A stretch of DNA of 64,000 nt, taken from Ursidibacter maritimus. Lineage in GTDB: Bacteria; Pseudomonadota; Gammaproteobacteria; Enterobacterales; Pasteurellaceae. Position 1 is the first letter of the stretch; every line of letters begins with the position of its first letter. The translations under genes were made by a program, and so were the position numbers. The DNA is taken from the NCBI RefSeq assembly GCF_009761395.1, contig NZ_LEKN01000001.1:62001-126000 (forward strand). The letters run 5' to 3'. Shown here piece by piece: positions 31,367 through 40,082 of the stretch. The notes under the pieces are model-generated. The model was not told the origin of the DNA and ran no database searches. It was given only the letters and a program-made list of their open reading frames with translations.

Positions 31367-32764
31367 ATGTTACAAAACAAACCAGAACTTTTGTCGCCAG
31401 CTGGCTCGCTAAAAAATATGCGTTACGCCTTTGCTTATGGTGCAGACGCTGTGTATGCAGGGCAACCGCGTTATAGCCTACGTGTGCGTAATAATGAATT
31501 TAATCACGCTAATTTAAAAATTGGGATTGATGAAGCACACGCTCAAGGTAAAAAATTTTATGTGGTCGTGAATATTGCACCGCATAACTCAAAATTAAAA
31601 ACTTTTATTAAAGATTTAGAACCCGTTGTGGCAATGCAACCCGATGCGTTAATTATGTCGGATCCTGGTTTAATTATGCTTGTGCGTGAGCATTTCCCAC
31701 AAATCGATATTCACCTTTCAGTACAAGCGAACGCGGTAAACTGGGCGACCGTTAAATTCTGGCGACAAATGGGGCTAACTCGCGTTATTTTATCGCGTGA
31801 ATTATCGATTGATGAAATTGCAGAAATTCGTCAACAAGTACCAGATATGGAAATTGAGATTTTCGTACATGGTGCATTATGTATGGCGTACTCTGGACGT
31901 TGTTTATTATCTGGCTATATCAATAAGCGAGATCCAAATCAAGGGACTTGTACTAACGCTTGTCGCTGGGAATATCAGGTAGAAGAAGGAAAATTAGATG
32001 ATGTTGGGAATATTGTGTCAAACAATGTTGCCGATAAAATTGAGCCTGAACAGCAAATCCAAATTAAAAATGTTGCACCGACTTTAGGGGAAGGTGATAC
32101 CACCAGCAAAGTCTTTTTACTAGCAGAATCGCAAAAACCAGACGAACAAATGACCGCTTATGAGGATGAACACGGTACTTATATAATGAACTCAAAAGAT
32201 TTGAGAGCGGTACAACACGTTGAAAAATTAGCTCAGATCGGTGTTCACTCATTGAAAATCGAAGGTCGTACAAAATCATTCTATTACTGTGCTAGAACTG
32301 CTCAAGTTTACCGTAAAGCGATTGATGATGCTGTTGCAGGGAAACCTTTTGATGAATCATTGATGGATACTTTAGAATCTCTTGCTCATCGTGGCTATAC
32401 GGAAGGATTTTTACGTCGTCATACTCACGATGAATATCAAAATTATGATTATGGTTATTCTATTTCTGAACGTCAGCAGTTTGTCGGGGAATTCACAGGC
32501 AAACGTAATGAGCAAGGAATGGCGGAAGTAGCAGTAAAAAATAAATTTTTACTCGGCGATGAAGTGGAAATGATGACGCCAAAAGGCAATATTGTCTTCA
32601 AAATTGAGCGAATGCTAAATCGTAAAAACGAAAGTGTTGAAGCAGGGCTTGGCGATGGTCATTTTGTTTTCTTAGATGTTCCAGCTGATGTTGAACTGGA
32701 TTATGCGTTACTAATGCGTAATTTAGTTGATAGTAATACGCGTAATCCGCATAAATCTCTATAA
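31367..32764 (+). CDS. trhP: tRNA 5-hydroxyuridine modification protein TrhP (U32 peptidase family, YegQ)
   Basis: This U32-family protein is known in E. coli as TrhP (YegQ), which takes part in hydroxylation of U34 in certain tRNAs and uses an iron-sulfur cluster. The start LLSPAGSLKNMRYAFAYG is typical, as is the Cys-containing region from GRCLLSGYINKRD to GTCTNACRWEY (about 183-207). Its 465 residues are normal. It is followed at once by the repeat tract and the glycosyltransferase. Confidence 0.93.
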   Translation: MLQNKPELLSPAGSLKNMRYAFAYGADAVYAGQPRYSLRVRNNEFNHANLKIGIDEAHAQGKKFYVVVNIAPHNSKLKTFIKDLEPVVAMQPDALIMSDPGLIMLVREHFPQIDIHLSVQANAVNWATVKFWRQMGLTRVILSRELSIDEIAEIRQQVPDMEIEIFVHGALCMAYSGRCLLSGYINKRDPNQGTCTNACRWEYQVEEGKLDDVGNIVSNNVADKIEPEQQIQIKNVAPTLGEGDTTSKVFLLAESQKPDEQMTAYEDEHGTYIMNSKDLRAVQHVEKLAQIGVHSLKIEGRTKSFYYCARTAQVYRKAIDDAVAGKPFDESLMDTLESLAHRGYTEGFLRRHTHDEYQNYDYGYSISERQQFVGEFTGKRNEQGMAEVAVKNKFLLGDEVEMMTPKGNIVFKIERMLNRKNESVEAGLGDGHFVFLDVPADVELDYALLMRNLVDSNTRNPHKSL

Positions 32765-32798
32765 ATGTTGATACAGGAAGAAACTATACTATGGTAGA

Positions 32799-32858
32799 AT
32801 ACGCAATACGCAATACGCAATACGCAATACGCAATACGCAATACGCAATACGCAATAC
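32799..32858. repeat. 7-bp tandem repeat, (ATACGCA) x 8 plus 4 bases
   Basis: Eight perfect copies of ATACGCA and a partial ninth (ATAC) run without a mismatch. The tract ends three bases before an AGGG ribosome site and 13 bases before the glycosyltransferase ATG. Perfect short repeats at this position are the hallmark of slipped-strand phase variation; 7-bp repeats upstream of H. influenzae hmw1A/hmw2A change expression with copy number. Phase variation here is an inference. Confidence 0.95.
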
Positions 32859-32871
32859 TTAGGGTGTCATT

Positions 32872-33690
32872 ATGTTAAGTGTTGCGGTTATTACTTCCAC
32901 AATTGGTCGCTCAGATTTGGAGAGAGCTATCTTAAGCGTCCGTCAGCAAAGTTACCCTTGTAAACATTATGTGTTTGTTGATGGTAAGCAATACCATCAA
33001 CAAGCAAAAACAATTCTTGATAAATATCCTGAAGTTATTGTTACCTACCTACCGATGAATACAGGTGCAAATGGCTGGACAAATAGCAGTATCAACGCTA
33101 TTGCTCCCTTTTTAGTGAAAGAAGATGTTATTTGTTATTTAGATGATGATAACTGGTATGAACCTAATCACGTTGAATCGGGTGTCAAGTTATTGCAAAA
33201 TGAGGAATATGATTATGCTTACTCATTACGCAATCTATATACGCTAGATGGGGAATTTTTATCACCAGATTCTATTGAATCTATCGGATTTTATCGCTCT
33301 ATTTTGCCTAACCCCATAGATTTAAAAATGAATATATATGGAAATATAGTCAATTTTTCTGTGAATTTACATAAAGAAAGCCATATAGATACGAACTGTT
33401 TTTTTCTCCATAGAAATATAGCACTTTTAGTATGTAATACGTGGTTTAGTGGTAAACAAAACGATACTAATGTATGGAAAACTCTAGTAAATAGTGGATT
33501 ACAAGGTATTTGTACCAAGCTATTCACTGTAAATTATATTTTTGATGTTCAAAAATTTTTTGGTGGTTTTTGCATTTATGGCACATTTCTAGAACAAGAA
33601 AAGTATGAAATACATAACGCAATAATTAAATATCTTAACGAGCTAAATTTATCAAATTATGGTGGTATTTACCCTTGGGATCAGGAATAG
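32872..33690 (+). CDS. Glycosyltransferase family 2 protein, probably phase variable
   Basis: The N-terminal half has the GT-A (GT2) pattern: VAVITSTIGRSDLERAILSV, then a nucleotide-binding D in VFVDG, and the DxD-type motif YLDDDNWYEPNH (D91-D93). The C-terminal half (about 120-272) matches no family I recognise. It is probably soluble, with no signal peptide or membrane segment. The acceptor is unknown; a surface glycan such as LOS is plausible by analogy. The ATG has AGGG seven bases upstream, and an in-frame TAG at 32860 rules out an upstream start. The 3' half looks more AT-rich than its neighbours. Its end overlaps recQ by 10 bases. Confidence 0.85.
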   Translation: MLSVAVITSTIGRSDLERAILSVRQQSYPCKHYVFVDGKQYHQQAKTILDKYPEVIVTYLPMNTGANGWTNSSINAIAPFLVKEDVICYLDDDNWYEPNHVESGVKLLQNEEYDYAYSLRNLYTLDGEFLSPDSIESIGFYRSILPNPIDLKMNIYGNIVNFSVNLHKESHIDTNCFFLHRNIALLVCNTWFSGKQNDTNVWKTLVNSGLQGICTKLFTVNYIFDVQKFFGGFCIYGTFLEQEKYEIHNAIIKYLNELNLSNYGGIYPWDQE

Positions 33691-35498
33691 CGATTATCCA
33701 AATGCTCATTGATTAAATTTAAAAATAACTCGCCGAAACGCTCTAGTTTTCTCTCGCCGACACCGTTGATTTCTAGCATTTCATCTTCGGTTCTCGGTAA
33801 ATATTCTGCCATTTCTTGTAATGTTGCATCATTAAAAACGACATAAGGTGGAATATTTTCTTTATCGGCAATTTGCTTGCGTAAGAAACGTAAACGAGCA
33901 AATAAATCTTTATCATAACGGTGATTAACTTGTTGTTTTTGTACATAAGCCGTTGCAGAAAAGCTCAATCGTGGCATTGCGAGTGATAAACTTGTTTCTG
34001 CACGCAAAATGGGGCGGGCAGATTCGGTCAGTTGTAATGCTGAATGGTTTACAATATTTTGGCGGATAAGCCCCAAATGGATAAGCTGACGAGCAACACT
34101 TATCCAGTATTCTTGTGATTTATCTTTACCGATACCATAGACTGAAAGAGTATCTTGTTGTAATTCCCGAATTTTTTGGTTATTCAATCCGCGTAATACC
34201 GCAATAACGTGATGAAGACCAAAACGTTGCCCTGTTCGATAGATAACTGACATCACTTTTTGAGCATCCACTAAGGCATCGTATTGTTTAGGTGGATCTA
34301 AACAAATATCGCAGTTTTTACAAGGTTGTTGCTGAGATTCCCCAAAATAGTTGAGTAATACTAAACGGCGACAGGTTTGAGATTCAGCAAATGCCCCTAT
34401 CGCTTGTAATTTATGTTGCTCAATTTGGCGTTGTTCAGTTTCTGGCTTTTCTAATAAGACTTTATTTAACCAACTGTAATCTGACGGATCGTAAAAAAGC
34501 ACCGCTTCTGCTGGAAGATCATCTCGTCCTGCTCGTCCTGTCTCTTGATAGTAGGATTCGATACTACGGGGTAAATCAAAATGTACAACAAAGCGGACAT
34601 TAGATTTATTGATCCCCATTCCAAAAGCAACGGTAGCGACAACTACTTGAATGTTATCTCGCTGAAAAGCATTTTGTACCGTTTCACGCTCTTGCATTGT
34701 CATTCCTGCGTGATAGCCCATTACACTTACTCGCTTAGCAGCTAATTTTTCGGTAATTTCTTCTACTTTTTTACGACTATTACAATAAACAATGCCACTT
34801 TTACCCTGTTGGCTAAGAATAAATTTAATTAACTGCTCTGTTGGTTTAAATTTTTCTTGTACGGTATAACGAATGTTTGGGCGATCAAAACTGCCCAAAT
34901 AAGTGTGCGGATCTTGTAATTTTAGATGCTGTAAAATATCTACTCGAGTAGTAGGATCGGCAGTTGCAGTAAGTGCTACAAGCGGTATGTTTGGGAAAGT
35001 TTTTCGCAATCCGCCGAGTAAAGTATATTCAGGGCGGAAATCGTGTCCCCATTGTGAAACACAGTGTGCTTCATCAACAGCAATCAGGCTTATTTTGCAA
35101 TGTGAAATAAAGTGAAAAAAGCCTGATGTCATTACTTTTTCTGGCGAAAGATAAAGTAATTTAAGTTGTCCTGATAGGGCTTTTTGCTCAACTTTCTGCT
35201 GTTCTTCTAAGGTTTGAGTTGAATTGAGATAGGCGGCTTCCACACCGTTTGTCAATAATTGATCTACCTGATCTTTCATTAACGAAATGAGAGGGGAAAT
35301 CACTAATGTAATGCCGTCTAAACATAATGCAGGCACTTGGTAGCATAACGATTTACCGCCACCAGTAGTCATAATGACAAGGCAATCTTTGCCTGTAAGA
35401 ATGGCGTCAATTACTTCAGATTGACCTTGTCGGAATGATTGATAGCCAAAGACGTTATGTAAAACTTCTTTGGCTTTTGCAAGATTTGAGATGGGCAT
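33681..35498 (-). CDS. recQ: ATP-dependent DNA helicase RecQ
   Basis: This 3'-5' helicase acts in recombination and fork repair. Helicase motifs are clear: motif I TTGGGKSLCYQVPAL (near 45), the DEAHCVSQWGHDFRPEY motif II and the SYYQETGRAGRDD motif VI. A zinc region (CRRLVLLNYFG ... CKNCDIC) and an RQC domain follow, with an HRDC domain at the C-terminus. Its 605 residues fit. It starts by TAATG overlap with the cyaY stop and converges on the glycosyltransferase. Confidence 0.97.
   Translation of the reverse strand: MPISNLAKAKEVLHNVFGYQSFRQGQSEVIDAILTGKDCLVIMTTGGGKSLCYQVPALCLDGITLVISPLISLMKDQVDQLLTNGVEAAYLNSTQTLEEQQKVEQKALSGQLKLLYLSPEKVMTSGFFHFISHCKISLIAVDEAHCVSQWGHDFRPEYTLLGGLRKTFPNIPLVALTATADPTTRVDILQHLKLQDPHTYLGSFDRPNIRYTVQEKFKPTEQLIKFILSQQGKSGIVYCNSRKKVEEITEKLAAKRVSVMGYHAGMTMQERETVQNAFQRDNIQVVVATVAFGMGINKSNVRFVVHFDLPRSIESYYQETGRAGRDDLPAEAVLFYDPSDYSWLNKVLLEKPETEQRQIEQHKLQAIGAFAESQTCRRLVLLNYFGESQQQPCKNCDICLDPPKQYDALVDAQKVMSVIYRTGQRFGLHHVIAVLRGLNNQKIRELQQDTLSVYGIGKDKSQEYWISVARQLIHLGLIRQNIVNHSALQLTESARPILRAETSLSLAMPRLSFSATAYVQKQQVNHRYDKDLFARLRFLRKQIADKENIPPYVVFNDATLQEMAEYLPRTEDEMLEINGVGERKLERFGELFLNLINEHLDNRYS
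34978..34986 (+). repeat. DNA uptake signal core inside recQ
   Basis: A perfect ACAAGCGGT lies in the coding sequence of recQ. Confidence 0.8.
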
Positions 35499-35806
35499 TA
35501 GCTAAAAGAGAGAGTTTCTCCGTGGCGAGCAACGGCTTCTTCTAAATGAACCCAAAAAGAACGCCCTTCGGCACTTACCCAATCGCCATCACGATAGGCA
35601 AAATGGAAACCACCTAATTTGCTTGCTAACCAGAGTTCTAACATTGCTTCTTGTTTATTGATCACAATTTGAGAGTCATCATCAAAAGTAATGGTAAATA
35701 CCGCACCTTGTGTTTCGCAATCTACATCACAGCCTTGTTCTTCTAGCTGTTCTTCGATATGTTCCCATACTTTTTCTATTTCTTGATGAAATTCTGCTAC
35801 GTTCAT
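35498..35806 (-). CDS. cyaY: Iron-sulfur assembly protein CyaY (frataxin)
   Basis: CyaY is a small acidic iron-binding protein that regulates the IscS-IscU system. The acidic first helix (EFHQEIEKVWEHIEEQLEE) and the strand block TITFDDDSQIVINKQE, then LWLASKLGGFHFAY, are typical of frataxins. Its 102 residues are close to E. coli CyaY. The start is the ATG at MNVAEF; a GTG two codons earlier is unlikely. It is coupled to recQ downstream. Confidence 0.94.
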   Translation of the reverse strand: MNVAEFHQEIEKVWEHIEEQLEEQGCDVDCETQGAVFTITFDDDSQIVINKQEAMLELWLASKLGGFHFAYRDGDWVSAEGRSFWVHLEEAVARHGETLSFS

Positions 35807-36068
35807 AATCACTCACTTAAATGGTAAATTTTTAGAAAAATCAAACCGCTATTTTGAATTTTTCTCTCACTATTTGCAATCTCAAATTTGTGAAAATATG
35901 GGGCTGTATTATATTAGCCTAAATTTTATACTATTTTCACAATGTTTTGAGTTGTATTTGAGGTTAAAATTGTTGTATTTAGATTGTAAATTCAAAACTT
36001 AAAAGATCTGCATTCCTTATTTTTCTAATCTCTTTCTACACCATTTTCGCAATATGCGGATTTTGCGG

Positions 36069-36074
36069 TATAAT
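36069..36074 (+). promoter_or_regulatory. -10 box of a likely fabH promoter
   Basis: A consensus TATAAT lies 32 bases before the fabH ATG, with only a weak -35 candidate (TTCGCA, 17 bases upstream). The 299 bases between cyaY and fabH otherwise show a degenerate uptake motif and nothing else I recognise. Confidence 0.5.
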
Positions 36075-36105
36075 GGGAGCAGTCTAAATTTATTGAGAAC
36101 AAGAT

Positions 36106-37056
36106 ATGTACAGTAGAATTTTAGCGACTGGTAGCTATTTACCAAGCCAAATCCGTACTAATGCGGATTTAGAAAAAATGGTGGACACCTCAGATGAGTG
36201 GATCACTACCCGTTCAGGTATTAAAGAACGCCGTATTGCCGCTGCTCACGAAACTTCCGCAACAATGGGGGCAGAAGCAGCCAAAAAATGTTTAGAACAA
36301 GCACAGATTGATCCACAAGAAATCGATCTCATCATTGTTGGAACAACCAGCAATTCGCACGCTTATCCAAGTGCTGCTTGCCAAATTCAAGGTATTTTAG
36401 AGATTGAAGATGCCATTGCTTTTGATGTGGCCGCAGCTTGTACAGGCTTTGTTTATGCCTTAAGTGTTGCAGATCAATTTGTCAAAAGTGGTAAAGTGAA
36501 AAAGGCATTAGTGGTTGGTTCTGATCTTAACTCTCGCAAATTAGATGAAACCGATCGTGGCACAGTCGTGTTATTCGGTGATGGTGCTGGTGCGGTCATT
36601 TTAGAAACTAGTGAACAAGAAGGGATTATTTCTACGCATTTACATTCTGCAGCAGATAAAACAAACTCACTCGTGTTACCACAAGCAGAACGTGGTGTTG
36701 AAAAATCTGGCTATATTGAGATGCAAGGCAATGCGACATTCAAACTTGCCGTAAGAGAACTGGCTAATGTTGTTGAAGAAACATTAAGTGAAAATAACCT
36801 TGATAAATCTGCTCTTGACTGGCTGGTTCCACATCAAGCCAATTTACGCATCATTAGTGCAACGGCGGAAAAATTGGCTATGGATCTTTCCCAAGTCGTT
36901 ATTACTCTAGACCGCTACGGTAATACAAGTGCAGCGACAATCCCTGTTGCATTAGATGAAGCTGTGCGTGATGGGCGTATTCAACGTGGGCAATTATTGT
37001 TGCTTGAAGCCTTCGGTGGCGGTTGGACTTGGGGTTCTGCCTTAGTTCGTTTCTAG
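36106..37056 (+). CDS. fabH: 3-oxoacyl-ACP synthase III FabH
   Basis: FabH condenses acetyl-CoA with malonyl-ACP to start fatty acid synthesis. The catalytic triad is visible: C112 in AACTGFVYA, the His in PHQANLR (near 243) and the Asn in [11 protein letters not shown] (near 273). Its 316 residues are standard. Unlike in many gamma-proteobacteria it is not followed by fabD; trmB comes next and fabD-fabG lie about 6 kb downstream. Confidence 0.97.
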   Translation: MYSRILATGSYLPSQIRTNADLEKMVDTSDEWITTRSGIKERRIAAAHETSATMGAEAAKKCLEQAQIDPQEIDLIIVGTTSNSHAYPSAACQIQGILEIEDAIAFDVAAACTGFVYALSVADQFVKSGKVKKALVVGSDLNSRKLDETDRGTVVLFGDGAGAVILETSEQEGIISTHLHSAADKTNSLVLPQAERGVEKSGYIEMQGNATFKLAVRELANVVEETLSENNLDKSALDWLVPHQANLRIISATAEKLAMDLSQVVITLDRYGNTSAATIPVALDEAVRDGRIQRGQLLLLEAFGGGWTWGSALVRF

Positions 37057-37122
37057 CGAAGCGGTGAGATAATTAGGATTTTTTACACTTCCAAGTATTT
37101 AATGGAACAAAACTAAAATAAT

Positions 37123-37866
37123 ATGGAACAGACAACTTTTGCGGACAAAAAGCGTAAAACCGTTGAACAAGCCGAATTTACTGCTGATGGTCGTTATGTG
37201 CGAAAAGTGCGTAGCTTTGTGTTACGCACAGGTCGCCTAAGCGATTATCAACGAGATATGATGAATAATAACTGGGCTAATCTTGGTTTAGATTATCAAA
37301 ATACCCCTTTCGATTTTGCAACTATTTTTGGCAATAATAACCCTGTTGTGCTAGAAATTGGTTTTGGAATGGGGAAATCCCTGGTGGAAATGGCAGAACA
37401 AAATCCAGATCGCAATTATATTGGGATTGAAGTTCATACCCCTGGTGTTGGGGCTTGTATTGCCTATGCAGTGGAAAAAGGCGTTAAAAACTTGCGTGTA
37501 ATTTGCCACGATGCAACAGAAATTTTACGAGATAGCATCGCACCAAATTCACTGGGTGGATTACAACTTTACTTCCCTGACCCTTGGCAAAAAGCAAAAC
37601 ACCATAAACGCCGTATTGTACAACCTGCTTTTGTCGAGCGTTTACTCGAAAAATTAGCACCAAAGGGTTTTATTCATATGGCAACAGACTGGGAAAATTA
37701 CTCTGAGCATATGCTTGAAGTATTACGCCAATTCCCACAATTACAAAATCAATCTGCAACGAATGATTTTATCCCTCGCCCTGATTTTCGTCCGCTTACA
37801 AAGTTTGAAGAACGTGGACATAAACTTGGACACGGCGTTTGGGATCTCTACTTTATTAAACAGTAA
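37123..37866 (+). CDS. trmB: tRNA (guanine-N7)-methyltransferase TrmB
   Basis: This SAM-dependent enzyme makes m7G46 in tRNA. Motifs are [14 protein letters not shown] (SAM loop, near 85), [15 protein letters not shown] (catalytic and tRNA-binding, near 155) and the C-terminal [17 protein letters not shown]. Its 247 residues are typical. It is followed by yggL with an 18-base gap, as in E. coli. Confidence 0.97.
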   Translation: MEQTTFADKKRKTVEQAEFTADGRYVRKVRSFVLRTGRLSDYQRDMMNNNWANLGLDYQNTPFDFATIFGNNNPVVLEIGFGMGKSLVEMAEQNPDRNYIGIEVHTPGVGACIAYAVEKGVKNLRVICHDATEILRDSIAPNSLGGLQLYFPDPWQKAKHHKRRIVQPAFVERLLEKLAPKGFIHMATDWENYSEHMLEVLRQFPQLQNQSATNDFIPRPDFRPLTKFEERGHKLGHGVWDLYFIKQ

Positions 37867-37884
37867 TGACATAGGAGACTTAAA

Positions 37885-38232
37885 ATGACACAACCAACTC
37901 GCAACCGCAGACAACGTAAAAAAATGCACTTAGCTGAATTCCAAGAACTTGGTTTTTTAGTGAAATTCCAATTTGCTGAAGGCACTGGTATTGACCAAAT
38001 TGATAATACCGTTGATCGTTTTATTGATGAAGTGATCCGCCCAAATGGTTTAGCTTACGAAGGTAGCGGCTATTTACATTGGGAAGGCTTAGTTTGCTTA
38101 GAAAAATTAGGCAAATGCGATGAATCACACCGCGAACTTGTACAAAAATGGTTAGAAGCTAACGGTTTAATTGAAATTGAAGTGAGTAGCTTATTTGATA
38201 TTTGGTGGGATTTACCAATTAACGAAGCGTAG
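37885..38232 (+). CDS. yggL: YggL family protein (DUF469)
   Basis: This small soluble protein of the YggL family has a basic N-terminus (NRRQRKKMHL) followed by a compact domain with GFLVKFQF and SSLFDIWWDLP. YggL of E. coli has been reported as a 50S-associated factor, but its role is not settled. Length is 115 residues. The pairing with trmB supports the call. An AGGAG ribosome site lies before the ATG. Confidence 0.9.
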   Translation: MTQPTRNRRQRKKMHLAEFQELGFLVKFQFAEGTGIDQIDNTVDRFIDEVIRPNGLAYEGSGYLHWEGLVCLEKLGKCDESHRELVQKWLEANGLIEIEVSSLFDIWWDLPINEA

Positions 38233-38240
38233 TCATATCT

Positions 38241-38265
38241 ATACTCTCTCTTTAAGAGAGAGTAT
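38241..38265. terminator. Strong hairpin between yggL and yggT
   Basis: ATACTCTCTC and GAGAGAGTAT form a perfect 10-base stem around TTTAA, just after the yggL stop. There is no T run, so it may be a weak terminator, a processing site or an mRNA stabiliser. Confidence 0.5.
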
Positions 38266-38279
38266 TTCGGAGAAATAAA

Positions 38280-38813
38280 ATGGAGTTCCTAGCCCCTATT
38301 TTGTCAATTATTGTTGGCTTTTTTAACTTTGTCTTGGTATTAAGAACGTGGCTACAATTTTGTAATGTCGATCCTTATATGCCGATTTCACAAACGTTGA
38401 TGCGTTTAACCAATCCGATTGTAAACCCTGTGAGCAAAATTATCCCAACGGTTAAACGCATAAATTTTGCTGCATTATTATTAGCAATGGCTATCGTTAG
38501 CTTACAATTTATCTTATTTGGTTTTGAGATCCCTAGAGCTGTACTCATTGGTTTACTCAGTTTATTAAAAACTTTTGGGCAAATTCTCTTTTTTACGACC
38601 TTAATTCGTGCCTTAATGAGTTGGGTAACACAAGGTAATCACCCTCTTGATTATGTTGTTGCACAAATTACTGAACCAGTTCTCAGTATTATCCGTAAAG
38701 TCTTACCACGCACAGGAATGCTTGATTTTTCAGTAATGGTATTGGGTTTCGGCTTACTTCTACTCAATACACTGTTCTATAATTTATTTGGGCTACTATG
38801 GGCTGTGGCTTAA
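38280..38813 (+). CDS. yggT: YggT family integral membrane protein
   Basis: Two tandem YggT repeats are visible, each with hydrophobic helices and a conserved motif (FCNVDPYMPISQTLMRLTNPIVNP in the first half in shortened form, QITEPVLSIIRKVLP in the second). The protein sits in the inner membrane; its function is unclear, with links to osmotic or K+ stress and cell division in some organisms. Length is 177 residues. It pairs with yggU in many genomes, as here. Confidence 0.9.
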   Translation: MEFLAPILSIIVGFFNFVLVLRTWLQFCNVDPYMPISQTLMRLTNPIVNPVSKIIPTVKRINFAALLLAMAIVSLQFILFGFEIPRAVLIGLLSLLKTFGQILFFTTLIRALMSWVTQGNHPLDYVVAQITEPVLSIIRKVLPRTGMLDFSVMVLGFGLLLLNTLFYNLFGLLWAVA

Positions 38814-38822
38814 GGATTAACA

Positions 38823-39119
38823 GTGCAAGCCGTTGAATTAACCACAAATCCGCAAGGTATTCGCTTGCGGATTTTTTTACAACCCAAAGCCAGCCGAGAT
38901 CAAATTGTCGGTTTACACGATAATGAGCTTAAAATTGCGATTACTGCCCCACCTGTCGATGGACAAGCAAATGCTCATTTAATCAAATATTTAAGTAAGC
39001 TATTCAAAGTCCCTAAAAGTAGCATTGTGTTAGAAAAAGGCGAGTTACAAAGACATAAACAAATTTTTATTCCCGAGCCAAAACAGATCCCAAATGAAAT
39101 TAATAATCTGCTCATATAA
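38823..39119 (+). CDS. yggU: YggU family protein (DUF167)
   Basis: This 98-residue protein has the DUF167 pattern: [13 protein letters not shown] near the N-terminus and [18 protein letters not shown] in the middle. The function is unknown; the family is small, soluble and widely conserved. The start codon is GTG with an AAGGA site six bases upstream, so the start is secure. It is 9 bases from yggT. Confidence 0.9.
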   Translation: MQAVELTTNPQGIRLRIFLQPKASRDQIVGLHDNELKIAITAPPVDGQANAHLIKYLSKLFKVPKSSIVLEKGELQRHKQIFIPEPKQIPNEINNLLI

Positions 39120-39207
39120 ATTTTTGATCCGTATCGTAGCCAAAAAATCGAAAAACTGATAACGTTATACTCTATTGAAAACTATTCTTATTTTTTAGGC
39201 ATTCACA

Positions 39208-39987
39208 ATGTTATTCGCTATATTAGCCATTCTAACTTATCTTGGGGCGTTGTTATGGATTACGCTCACATTGGCTCATCTGGACAGTAGCCAAAAACTT
39301 AATGTAAAAGCTGTATTTATTTTAGGTTCGTTTGCTGTTATCTTCCATTCGGTTAATATTTCACAACTCTTGTTTGTGGGGGGAGGGCAAAATTTCACGA
39401 TAATGAATGTTGGCTCACTGATTAGTGTGAGCATCAGCGGTTTAGCCACATTGGCATTACTCCGTTGGAAAACCATTTGGTTTCCATTGTCGATTATCTA
39501 TGCAATGGGTATTGTTCATCTTGTGCTATCCACCTTTGTGGAAGGCAGTTTTATTAAGCAAATCGCAGAAAATACAGGCTTGATGTTGCATTTAGCCATT
39601 GCGATTTTCTCTTACGCGCTGTTTTCGATTGCACTACTCTACGCTTTCCAACTGAAATGGTTAGATAGTCGTCTCAAACGCAAGAAAAATGTTCTCTCGC
39701 CAGTATTACCGCCATTGATGACGGTCAATCGCCATTTCTTTACACTTAATTTAGTCGCACAATTTTTTCTAACCCTAACACTTTTGTCAGGGATGATATA
39801 CCTACAAAATTTCCTCGAGACTGAACACATTCATAAAGCAATTTTTTCATTTATGGCGTGGATTGTTTATGGCATTTTATTGTTAGGACAATGGAAACTG
39901 CACTGGCGTGGAAATCGGGTGCTAATTTACTCAATTTCAGGTATGATGTTGCTAACTTTTGCCTACTTTGGCAGCCGTATGGTGTAA
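39208..39987 (+). CDS. YpjD-like inner membrane protein (cytochrome c assembly/CcsA fold)
   Basis: About eight membrane segments and the polytopic profile of the CcsA/YpjD family are visible; the LMLHLAIAIFSYALFSIALLY stretch (in shortened form LMLHLAIAIFSYALF) is where the family has a His-containing helix. Its role is unknown, and a heme-handling role is only suggested by the family. It is followed by the corB-like gene, an arrangement also found in E. coli (ypjD-yfjD). Confidence 0.8.
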   Translation: MLFAILAILTYLGALLWITLTLAHLDSSQKLNVKAVFILGSFAVIFHSVNISQLLFVGGGQNFTIMNVGSLISVSISGLATLALLRWKTIWFPLSIIYAMGIVHLVLSTFVEGSFIKQIAENTGLMLHLAIAIFSYALFSIALLYAFQLKWLDSRLKRKKNVLSPVLPPLMTVNRHFFTLNLVAQFFLTLTLLSGMIYLQNFLETEHIHKAIFSFMAWIVYGILLLGQWKLHWRGNRVLIYSISGMMLLTFAYFGSRMV

Positions 39988-40082
39988 ATACGGATTAGCA
40001 AGCGGTTGGATTATCGCTATTTTTTGCAAAAATTTCCTGCAATCTAACCGCTTATTTGATTCACGAACATAGGAATTTTACG

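Noticed and set aside
32765-32797. Ten-codon open frame just after the trhP stop
   Set aside because: It has no ribosome site of its own and ends before the repeat; probably chance.
32799-32858. CRISPR-like array
   Set aside because: The repeats are 7 bp with no spacers, so this is a simple tandem repeat.
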